6,808 nucleotides of DNA, from positions 1 through 6,808 of the forward strand of contig PNND01000207.1 in assembly GCA_013824045.1 (NCBI GenBank), in the 5' to 3' direction. A program made the position numbers and the translations under genes. Below the pieces are notes generated by a model, which was not told the origin of the DNA, did not search any database, and worked only from the letters and a program-made list of their open reading frames with translations. This document shows positions 1-5,884 of the stretch, in pieces (the first letter of the stretch is position 1; each line of letters begins with the position of its first letter). This DNA comes from Rhodobacter sp. Its GTDB lineage: Bacteria; Pseudomonadota; Alphaproteobacteria; Rhodobacterales; Rhodobacteraceae.

Positions 1-99
1 GTGGCAGACGATTACGGCGGATGGGTTCTGGGTTATCGCGCCGGGGGCGGAGCCGGTGGAGCCCTGAACGATTTCAACGGGTTGTCTGTGCTGCGGTGA
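1..99 (+). CDS. Possible 3' end of an unrecognised gene (partial, left edge)
   Basis: Frame 1 is open from the left edge for 32 codons and stops with TGA at 97-99. The visible residues begin VADDYGGWVLGYRAGGGAGG and end NGLSVLR, a plausible folded-protein C-terminus rich in glycine, with mostly G or C at third positions. I recognise no family in so short a piece. If real, the gene converges on the RTX gene read from the other strand. The opposite-strand frame across this stretch gives a low-complexity Pro/Arg/Ala protein and looks like a shadow. The fragment is short enough that chance openness cannot be excluded. Confidence 0.35.
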   Translation: MADDYGGWVLGYRAGGGAGGALNDFNGLSVLR

Positions 100-328
100 G
101 CCCTGATGTCCGGTTTCGGCCTAAGGCGGGTTGGCGGGGTTTGATCTAGACTAGCTGAAAAACGCGGAAACGGCTGTGCAGCGGGTGGTGCAGACGTGCA
201 GTGCAGACAGGCGTATGCACGCAGCGAACGGTGATGCGGCAATCCGTTCATCCGTTGGCAGGGCCGTGTCGTGTCGGCAGCCCGATCACTGTGGCAAGAT
301 GCGCAGTCAGCGGTTGACCCGCGGGCCA
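100..328. other. Non-coding gap between convergent genes
   Basis: No frame here gives a convincing protein on either strand. The stretch contains a cluster of GTGCAG words (176-181, 188-193, 196-201 and 201-206, the last two sharing a base), including two exact GTGCAGAC copies at 188-195 and 201-208. CGTGCA at 195-200 is inverted as TGCACG at 216-221. A CCCGCGGG palindrome lies at 318-325. I see no tRNA, no clear promoter and no U-tract terminator for the + strand fragment. Confidence 0.5.
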
Positions 329-378
329 TGCCCCCTTGGCCGCCACGGCTGCTTCAGCCGGGGCGACCCAAGGGGGCA
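329..378 (-). terminator. Long imperfect hairpin after the RTX gene, terminator-like but without a U-tract
   Basis: An 11-base arm TGCCCCCTTGG (329-339) is perfectly complementary to CCAAGGGGGCA (368-378). Inside it, CGCC (341-344) can pair with GGCG (362-365), and CGGCTG (346-351) with CAGCCG (355-360) around a CTT loop. The total is about 21 base pairs broken by two small internal mismatches. It begins 10 bases past the RTX stop codon (389-391). Neither side carries a run of T, so it is not a standard Rho-independent terminator. It may block 3' exonucleases or act with Rho between convergent genes. The structure is seen directly; the role is inferred. Confidence 0.5.
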
Positions 379-388
379 AGTCTGGGCA

Positions 389-2344
389 TCAGAGCAGGAA
401 GCTGGAGGCGGTGATCGTCGTCTCATCCGTCAGGATCAGCGCGAAATCGGCCGTCCCGTCGCCGTTCGTATCGCCTAGCAGGCGCAGATCCGCACCTTCG
501 CGGACAAAGCGTACCTGTCCCGCCGTGGAAAAGGCGGTTGAACCGATGAAGGCAAAGGCCTGATCGCCACCCTGCGCCGTGTTGGCATCGATCCCGGACA
601 GGTCGATCCGGTCGCTGCCTGCGGTGAAGTCGGTGATGGTGTCAACGAAAGACCCGTTGCTTTGGGCCGCAACGGTGAACAAGAAGACATCCGCACCGAG
701 CCCGCCGGTCAACACGTCACGCCCGGCGCCGCCAAGCAAGGTGTCGTTCCCGGCACCGCCATCCAGCGCATCGTTGCCGGTCAAGCCGTCAAGGCTGTCA
801 TCGCCTGCCCCCCCGAAGAGGGTGTCATTATTGGCCCCGCCGCGCAGGGTATCGTTGCCGAAATCGCCGAGAAGGACATCATCGCCTGCATCGCCCGACA
901 GCAGATCGTGGCCCAAGCCACCGTCGAGCGTATCGTTGTCTTCTTGGCCGGACAGCGTATCGTTTCCTGCGCCGCCAAGCAGGGTGTCTTCGCCTAGTCC
1001 GCCGCTGATACTATCCGCGCCGATGCTGCCGTCGAGGCTGTCATCGCCTGTTCCGCCGGAGAGGCTGTCATTGCCGGCACCGCCGAACAGGGTGTCGTCG
1101 CCGCCGCTACCGATGACATTGTCATTCCCGGCCCCGCCATTCGCCAGATCGTCGCCTGCCTCGGCCGAGATCGTGTCATTGCCCGCGCCGCCGAAGATCT
1201 GGTCATTGCCGCTGCCATCTTCGGTGCCTTGCAGATCACCCATAAACAGATCATCGCCAATGCCGCCAAACATCGTGTTGTCGCCCAAGCCGCCGATGAG
1301 CGTATCGTTGCCATTGCCGCCAAAGAGGGAATTGTCGCCTTCGTCGCCATTCAATTCGTCGTTGCCCGCGCCGCCAAACAGCACATCGCTGCCTTCGCCG
1401 CCCACCAAGACGTCGTTGCCATCATTGCCGTAAAGCCGGTCATCCCCGGCGCGGCCGAAGAGGCTGTCATTGCCAAAACGCCCCGTTAAGATGTTTGCGC
1501 CGTTGGTGCCGGTGATGCGATTGTTCTGGCCGTTGCCGGTGCCGTTGAGGTCTTCGGACCCTAGCAGGCGTAGGATTTCGATCCCGTCGAGCAGGGTGTA
1601 GGAGACGGTGGATTCGACGAGGTCGAAATCGCCGCCGATGTCGAAGGTGATGAAGGCGCTGTCGGAAATGCGGTACGTGTCATTGCCAGTGCCACCGCTG
1701 ACCATGCCAGTGATGCGCCCGCCGATGCCGTCATAGACATCATCACCCGCGCCCATGTCGACGCCGCCGATGATCAGGCCTGTGTTGGTGATGCGGTCGT
1801 TCGGGGTGGCCGAGTTATCGGCTGCTGTCACAAGCACGATTACATTTCGGAACGCATCTCCACCAGAGATCGTGCCAGAATTGACAATTGTCGTAGCCTC
1901 TCGGTCGTTTTGAGAAACAAAAATTGCAAGGCCGAGTGGATTGCTGATTGTCCCAGAGTTCTGGATTGTCGCCCCGCTGTGCAACAAGGAAATGGTTGGC
2001 TCGGTAAGATCCGTGCGCGGTGCGACTGTCAGGGTTCCCGCGTTAAAGATTGTCGCACGCAAGACCGCATCAATGGGAACAGCACTACTGGCTATGGCTG
2101 ATGTACGGCCAATGATCGTTCCGAAATTCTCGATAGAGAAAGACGATCCCGTAGTGCTGACACCGGAGTGAAACGTGGATGTTGAAACGATGGTGCCGAA
2201 ATTGATCAGGTCTGCCCGAAGGCCCATTGTGACGGCATGGGTGTTTGCGACAACGATGCCTCCTGAGGGGAGGATCACACCTTCTTCGTTATTCCCAAGA
2301 GTTTGGGCACTGACCGACTGCGATGAGATCGTGAAGTTTGGCAT
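389..2344 (-). CDS. Secreted RTX calcium-binding repeat protein with beta-helix-like N-terminal repeats
   Basis: The product has 651 residues and no Sec signal peptide. Residues 40-200 carry six NxGTI-like repeats (NFGTI 48 and 73, NAGTL 101, NSGTI 129 and 155, NTGLI 187) spaced 25-32 residues apart, as expected for stacked rungs of a beta-solenoid. Residues 215-280 match the linker often found before RTX arrays (SYTLLDGIEILRLLG, then NGTGNGQNNRITG). Residues 281-557 hold about 30 GGxGxDxLx nonapeptides, which bind calcium in a parallel beta-roll after export. Residues 558-651 resemble the M10 serralysin C-terminal domain, with DTITDF, DRIDLSGID, a GDTNGDGTADFAL calcium loop and a hydrophobic end TASSFLL, typical of type I secretion substrates. 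No protease, lipase or other catalytic motif is visible, so its role is probably surface or matrix adhesion (inference). No type I transporter gene lies in the window. The ATG at 2344 has only a weak upstream GAGCGG. The N-terminal part is clearly lower in GC than its neighbours. Confidence 0.93.
   Translation of the reverse strand: MPNFTISSQSVSAQTLGNNEEGVILPSGGIVVANTHAVTMGLRADLINFGTIVSTSTFHSGVSTTGSSFSIENFGTIIGRTSAIASSAVPIDAVLRATIFNAGTLTVAPRTDLTEPTISLLHSGATIQNSGTISNPLGLAIFVSQNDREATTIVNSGTISGGDAFRNVIVLVTAADNSATPNDRITNTGLIIGGVDMGAGDDVYDGIGGRITGMVSGGTGNDTYRISDSAFITFDIGGDFDLVESTVSYTLLDGIEILRLLGSEDLNGTGNGQNNRITGTNGANILTGRFGNDSLFGRAGDDRLYGNDGNDVLVGGEGSDVLFGGAGNDELNGDEGDNSLFGGNGNDTLIGGLGDNTMFGGIGDDLFMGDLQGTEDGSGNDQIFGGAGNDTISAEAGDDLANGGAGNDNVIGSGGDDTLFGGAGNDSLSGGTGDDSLDGSIGADSISGGLGEDTLLGGAGNDTLSGQEDNDTLDGGLGHDLLSGDAGDDVLLGDFGNDTLRGGANNDTLFGGAGDDSLDGLTGNDALDGGAGNDTLLGGAGRDVLTGGLGADVFLFTVAAQSNGSFVDTITDFTAGSDRIDLSGIDANTAQGGDQAFAFIGSTAFSTAGQVRFVREGADLRLLGDTNGDGTADFALILTDETTITASSFLL
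674..1504 (-). repeat. RTX nonapeptide array (27-bp period)
   Basis: This DNA encodes residues 281-557 of the RTX protein. It is a diverged tandem array with a 27-base period, each unit giving one GGxGxDxLx turn such as AGNDTLLGG, AGDDSLDGL or NGNDTLIGG. About 30 units can be counted. The register is broken once, at residues 362-386, where a longer acidic loop (LQGTEDGS) is inserted. Units are well diverged at DNA level, so the array looks old and stable rather than recently expanded. Confidence 0.9.
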
Positions 2345-2424
2345 GATGGCAACCGCTCACTAACTAAGGACACAAGGAAAAACCCCGAAAGCCTGTGCCT
2401 GCGCGTAGTGTCCGTCAAGAAGAT
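2345..2424. other. 80-base gap between the operon end and the RTX gene, possible weak stem
   Basis: This gap must hold the end of the operon transcript and the promoter and ribosome site of the RTX gene, both read leftwards. GGACAC (2368-2373) is complementary to GTGTCC (2408-2413), and inside it CACAAGG (2371-2377) can pair with CCTGTG (2392-2397) with one bulge. On the - strand a five-T run (from the AAAAA at 2378-2382) sits inside the loop region, not after the stem, so this is a poor terminator candidate. TTGACG on the - strand (2418-2413) could be a -35 box, but no matching -10 box is evident. Confidence 0.3.
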
Positions 2425-3891
2425 TCAGCGCATCACGAAGGGATCGGGGATCGGGTCGTCGGAGGTGCGGATCCATATGGTTTTCGTGGTGGTGTAATCC
2501 AGTGCCGCGGCGAGGCCCCCTTCGCGGCCGTGGCCTGAAAGGCCGTGGCCACCGAAGGGGGCGATGGGCGAGACGGCGCGGTAGGTGTTGACCCAGACCA
2601 CGCCCGCGCGCAGGCCGCGGATCATGCGATGCGCACGGGTCAGAGATTTCGTGAATACCCCGGAGGCGAGGCCATAGGCGGTGTCATTGGCATTGGCCAG
2701 CGCCTCGGCCTCGGTCGTGAAGGTGGTGACCGCGAGGACGGGGCCGAAAAATTCATCCGACAGCGCAGGCGCGTCTGGGGCGGTGGAGCAATCGAGGATG
2801 GTGGGCGGGAAATAGAAGCCGGGGCCGGGCAGGGGGGTGCCACCCGTGATCAGGTTGGCGCCCTTGGCAAGCGATGCGGCGATGGTCGCGGTGATGTGGT
2901 CGCGCTGGCGGGCGGTGCAGAGGGGGCCGACTTCGGTGGTCATGTCATCGGGCGTGCTGATGCGGATCGCCTCGGCCTTTGCTTTCAGTTTGGCGAGGAA
3001 GGCATCCTTTATGGAGGATTCGACCAGCAGGCGGGAGCCTGCCACGCAGCTTTGCCCGGTGGCGGCGAAGATGCCGGACACTTGGGCGTTGGCGGCGCTG
3101 TCCAGATCGGCATCGGCAAAGACGATGAAGGGGGATTTGCCGCCCAGTTCTAGCGAGGTGGAGGCAAGGTTTTCGGCCGAGTTGCGCAGCACGGCGCGGG
3201 CGGTGCCGGGGCCGCCCGTGAAGGCAATATGGGCGACGCGGGGGTGGGTGGTCAGGATATGGCCGCAGGTAGGGCCGAAGCCGGTGATGATGTTCACCAC
3301 GCCCGGGGGGAAGCCTGCAGCATGGATGAGGCGGGCGAAGTGCAGCAGGGGGGCGGGGCCGTCCTCGGAGGCCTTGAGCACAACCGTGCAGCCTGCGGCG
3401 AGGGCAGGGCCGAGTTTGACGGCGGAGAGGAAGAGTTGGGAGTTCCACGGCACGATGGCGGCCACCACGCCGATGGGTTCGCGCCTGAGCCAGACCTCCA
3501 TATCCGGTTTGTCGATGGGCAGATGCGCGCCTTCGATCTTGTCGGCCAGACCTGCGTAATAGCGGTAGTAATCGGCGACATAGGCGATCTGGGCGGTGGT
3601 TTCGCGGATGATCTTGCCCGTGTCACGGGTTTCCAGACGCGCGAGGTCCGGCGCGGCCTCGGTGACCAGATCGGCGAGTTTCATCAGGAGTTTGCCGCGC
3701 TGGGTGGCGGTCATGGCGGGCCATGGCCCGGAGGTGAAGGCGCGATGGGCGGCATCAACGGCGGCGCCCACCTCTGCCTCGCGCGCCTCGGGCATGTCGG
3801 CCCAAGGGGTGCCTGTGGCGGGGTTCAGGCTGGGGAAAGTGGCGGCGCCGTCCTGAAATTGGCCGTCGATGTAGAGTTGAAAACGGTCCAT
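2425..3891 (-). CDS. NAD-dependent aldehyde dehydrogenase (ALDH superfamily)
   Basis: The 488-residue length is full size for this superfamily, which oxidises an aldehyde to a carboxylic acid with NAD(P)+ in the cytosol. Visible residues are Asn150 in IVPWNSQ (oxyanion), Lys173 and Glu176 in VLKASE (cofactor ribose binding; a Glu here favours NAD+), general-base Glu248 in LELGGKSP, nucleophile Cys282 in GQSCVAGSR, and the later EFFGPVL motif. The cofactor-loop motif reads FTGGPGTAR where most relatives have FTGS followed by a different tetrad. The gene is last in the operon, 14 nt after the LLM monooxygenase stop, with an AAAGGG ribosome site 6 nt before the ATG. By context it probably oxidises an aldehyde or semialdehyde released downstream of the monooxygenase and hydrolase steps. 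The exact substrate cannot be assigned from sequence. Confidence 0.95.
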   Translation of the reverse strand: MDRFQLYIDGQFQDGAATFPSLNPATGTPWADMPEAREAEVGAAVDAAHRAFTSGPWPAMTATQRGKLLMKLADLVTEAAPDLARLETRDTGKIIRETTAQIAYVADYYRYYAGLADKIEGAHLPIDKPDMEVWLRREPIGVVAAIVPWNSQLFLSAVKLGPALAAGCTVVLKASEDGPAPLLHFARLIHAAGFPPGVVNIITGFGPTCGHILTTHPRVAHIAFTGGPGTARAVLRNSAENLASTSLELGGKSPFIVFADADLDSAANAQVSGIFAATGQSCVAGSRLLVESSIKDAFLAKLKAKAEAIRISTPDDMTTEVGPLCTARQRDHITATIAASLAKGANLITGGTPLPGPGFYFPPTILDCSTAPDAPALSDEFFGPVLAVTTFTTEAEALANANDTAYGLASGVFTKSLTRAHRMIRGLRAGVVWVNTYRAVSPIAPFGGHGLSGHGREGGLAAALDYTTTKTIWIRTSDDPIPDPFVMR

Positions 3892-3897
3892 CTGATA

Positions 3898-3903
3898 CCC
3901 TTT
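3898..3903 (-). promoter_or_regulatory. Ribosome binding site of the aldehyde dehydrogenase
   Basis: AAAGGG on the - strand lies 6 nt upstream of the ATG at 3891, within the 14-nt gap after the LLM stop codon. It supports the chosen start. Confidence 0.65.
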
Positions 3904-3905
3904 GG

Positions 3906-4943
3906 TCAGGCGAGGGCGGGCATGACGTCTTCGATGAACCGCTTGAGCCCTGCCTTCTTGCGCGCGAAGGACTGACCGCTGTCGATCCAGAACGAAAACT
4001 CGTCATAGCCCAGTGCCTTGATCGCGGCCAGCTTGTCGATCACCTCATACTTGTCGCCGATCAGGAGGTTCTTGCGCATGACGTCCGCCGAATAGAAGGG
4101 GTGGGCGGCGATTTCGGCTTCGGACAGGGGTTCGATCAGGCCTTGGGTGACAGGGCGCTTGTTCACGAACCATGCGCCGAAATAGTTGTAGAAGTGGTTG
4201 AGCTCCTGCGCCGCGAGATCGGCGTCAGTAGCGTCAGCGGCGACATAGCCATGTTGCAGCACCATGATCCGGGGGCGGGGCATGTCGGGCGATTTGGCGC
4301 AGGCGTCGTTGAAGCGCTGCATCAGGCTGACGACTTCTTCATGCGGGTTGTGAAGCGGCGTGCATTGGACATGGCAGCCATTGGCGACGGCGAATTCATG
4401 GCTGTTCGGGTCGCGCGCGGCGACCCAGATCGGCGGATGGGGTTGTTGCAGGGGTTTGGGGGCCGAGGTGGTGGCGGGGAATTGCCAGTACTGGCCATCC
4501 AGCGCGTAATCGCCCGCCCAGAGCCCCTTGATCGCGGGGATCAACTCGCGCATCCGCCCGCCTGCGTTCCACGCATCCAGACCGGGAAGAATGCGTTCAT
4601 ATTCAAAGCTATAGGCCCCGCGCGCGATGCCCAGTTCGAGGCGGCCATCCATGATCAGGTCGGCCATCGCCGCCTCACCCGCCAGCCGGATCGGGTGCCA
4701 GAAGGGGGCGATGACGGTGCCGGTGCCGAGGCGGACATGTTTGGTGCGCCGCGCGATGTCGACAAGGTTCAGCAGGGGATTGGGCGCGATGGTGAAGGAC
4801 ATGCCGTGATGTTCGCCCGTCCAGATGGCGTGCATACCGCCCTCATCGGCCATGTGGCACAGTTCCAGCATTTCCTGATAAAGGCGCGGCTCGGGGTCAG
4901 TGGGGCTGACCCGTTCCATGTGCAGGAAGAGCGAGAATTTCAT
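3906..4943 (-). CDS. LLM class (luciferase-like) flavin-dependent monooxygenase
   Basis: The 345-residue product has the bacterial luciferase-like TIM-barrel pattern throughout. It has an N-terminal strand MKFSLFLHME, WTGEHHG (residues 41-47, the conserved E-H-H segment), LGTGTVIAPFWHPIRLA (72-88), DGRLELGIARG (99-109), PIWVAARDPNS (171-181, usually contacting the flavin phosphate) and a C-terminal barrel segment LGYDEFSFWID (311-321). Family members bind reduced FMN made by a partner reductase and use O2 to oxygenate the substrate. Here the gene overlaps the flavin reductase stop by 4 nt (ATGA at 4940-4943), which fits a two-component system with balanced synthesis. An AAGGA ribosome site lies 8 nt upstream of the ATG. 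Length and neighbours resemble RutA and the pyridine-opening monooxygenases, but I see no basis for calling it RutA. An F420-dependent enzyme is less likely given the adjacent flavin reductase. Substrate unknown. Confidence 0.93.
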   Translation of the reverse strand: MKFSLFLHMERVSPTDPEPRLYQEMLELCHMADEGGMHAIWTGEHHGMSFTIAPNPLLNLVDIARRTKHVRLGTGTVIAPFWHPIRLAGEAAMADLIMDGRLELGIARGAYSFEYERILPGLDAWNAGGRMRELIPAIKGLWAGDYALDGQYWQFPATTSAPKPLQQPHPPIWVAARDPNSHEFAVANGCHVQCTPLHNPHEEVVSLMQRFNDACAKSPDMPRPRIMVLQHGYVAADATDADLAAQELNHFYNYFGAWFVNKRPVTQGLIEPLSEAEIAAHPFYSADVMRKNLLIGDKYEVIDKLAAIKALGYDEFSFWIDSGQSFARKKAGLKRFIEDVMPALA

Positions 4944-5884
4944 GGGGTGTTTCCTTTTGCGTCCGGGCCTTCCGTGACAAGCGCGATGCGACCTGCATTC
5001 TGATTGCCGAAATATATGCCGTAATTTCCCATGCGCGACTCCTCGGACAGCCGTTCGAGCATGGTGCGCAGGGCCTGATCGGTGACATCGGTGAAGGAGG
5101 CGGGCGAGAGGTCGACGAAAGCGCCCTTGGCGGGGCTGCCTGCGGTGGCGGGGCAGCGAAAGGCGATATGCTGCTGGGCGCGGGCGACATCTTCGTAGAC
5201 GGAGTAAAGCGGGCCGGGGGCGGCGTCGATGCCGCTTTGCGCGATCAGCGCGGCCAGCGCGGCGGCGGTGCCATCGCGGCCCACGCGGGCGGTGGGCAGG
5301 GTCAGGCCGCCAAAGCCATCATCGATCAGCAGCACCTGCCCGTCGCGTTCTAGGATGGCCGAGACGATGATATCCGGCCCGGTGGGAACCGTGGCCTGTG
5401 TGGCGACGGGCGTGAAATAGGTGCCGCGATAGTAGCCGAGGCCGGGGGCGGGGGTGGCGTGGAACGCCTCGATCCGGCCCAGCAGGATGGCGTGATCGCC
5501 TGCCTCGATGATCTGATGCGCGGTGCAATCGAACCATGCGGCCACATCGGGCAGGATCGGCGCGCCATGCGGGCCGGGCTGCCAATCGATCCCGGCGAAG
5601 CGGTCTGCCACGGGGCGGGCGAAGGTGTTTGAGATGTCCTTCTGTCCCTCTGAGAGGATATTCACTGCAAAGCCCCGCCCGGAGGTGAAGGCGGCGTAGT
5701 TGACCGAGGTCTTGGCGATCTGCACCAAGAGGAGCGGTGGATCGAGCGAGACGGAGGCGAAGGAATTGGCGGTGAAGCCGAGGGGGGCACCTGCGTCATC
5801 CAGCGCTGTCACCACGGTGACCCCGGTCATGAAGGTGCCAAAGGCATCGCGCAGGGCGCGGCGGGTGTCTTGCGGTTGGGTCAT
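4940..5884 (-). CDS. Flavin reductase with C-terminal degenerate Nudix-like domain
   Basis: From the ATG at 5884 the product has 314 residues; plain flavin reductases of this family have about 160-190. Residues 10-160 are the flavin-reductase (FMN-binding split barrel) domain: AFGTFMTGVTVVTA (14-27), GFTANSFASVSLDPPLLLV (36-54), GFAVNILSEGQ (71-81), RFAGIDW and the conserved GDH at 129-131 before AILLGRI. It should reduce FMN or FAD with NAD(P)H and hand it to the LLM enzyme encoded next. Residues 171-260 look like a Nudix fold (IIVSAILERDGQVLLIDD, then LTLPTARVG and LIAQSGID), but the positions of the catalytic Nudix-box glutamates are Ala, Ala and Gln, so no hydrolase activity is expected. 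Residues 284-303 form a tail with NYGIYFGNQNAG, function unknown. The start at 5884 overlaps the hydrolase stop as ATGA and begins just before the conserved domain. An upstream in-frame ATG at 5929 would add 15 residues within the hydrolase gene and is less likely. Confidence 0.92.
   Translation of the reverse strand: MTQPQDTRRALRDAFGTFMTGVTVVTALDDAGAPLGFTANSFASVSLDPPLLLVQIAKTSVNYAAFTSGRGFAVNILSEGQKDISNTFARPVADRFAGIDWQPGPHGAPILPDVAAWFDCTAHQIIEAGDHAILLGRIEAFHATPAPGLGYYRGTYFTPVATQATVPTGPDIIVSAILERDGQVLLIDDGFGGLTLPTARVGRDGTAAALAALIAQSGIDAAPGPLYSVYEDVARAQQHIAFRCPATAGSPAKGAFVDLSPASFTDVTDQALRTMLERLSEESRMGNYGIYFGNQNAGRIALVTEGPDAKGNTP
4952..4956 (-). promoter_or_regulatory. Ribosome binding site of the LLM monooxygenase
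   Basis: AAGGA on the - strand lies 8 nt before the ATG at 4943, inside the last codons of the flavin reductase gene. Together with the ATGA overlap it points to coupled translation. Confidence 0.7.

Noticed and set aside
33..329. 98-codon - strand open frame in the left gap
   Set aside because: It is a Pro/Arg/Ala/Ser-rich sequence without a domain or ribosome site; it overlaps the hairpin edge and the better + strand fragment.
579..1433. Long + strand open frame giving a Pro/Ser-rich periodic protein
   Set aside because: It is the antisense of the RTX array; the repeat of about nine residues simply mirrors the 27-bp period of the real gene, and it has no domain.
674..1504. Regular DNA periodicity resembling a CRISPR array or satellite
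   Set aside because: The period is 27 bases, in frame, diverged, and encodes canonical GGxGxDxLx units with no spacer/repeat division.
389..2344. RTX protease or haemolysin
   Set aside because: No zinc-binding HExxH motif, lipase GxSxG site or hydrophobic pore-forming segment is visible in the product.
2413..2418. TTGACG on the - strand as a -35 box for the RTX gene
   Set aside because: No credible -10 hexamer lies 16-18 bases further on, so the promoter cannot be called.
2545..3153. 202-codon + strand open frame
   Set aside because: It is antisense to the aldehyde dehydrogenase and shows only Gly/Arg/Asp-rich low complexity.
4101..5003. 300-codon + strand open frame opposite the LLM and reductase genes
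   Set aside because: It is a high-GC shadow frame with no recognisable motif, lying opposite well-supported genes.
3906..5884. Naming the monooxygenase and reductase RutA and RutF
   Set aside because: No RutB amidohydrolase is in the window, the reductase is much longer than RutF, and the LLM similarity seen is only at family level.
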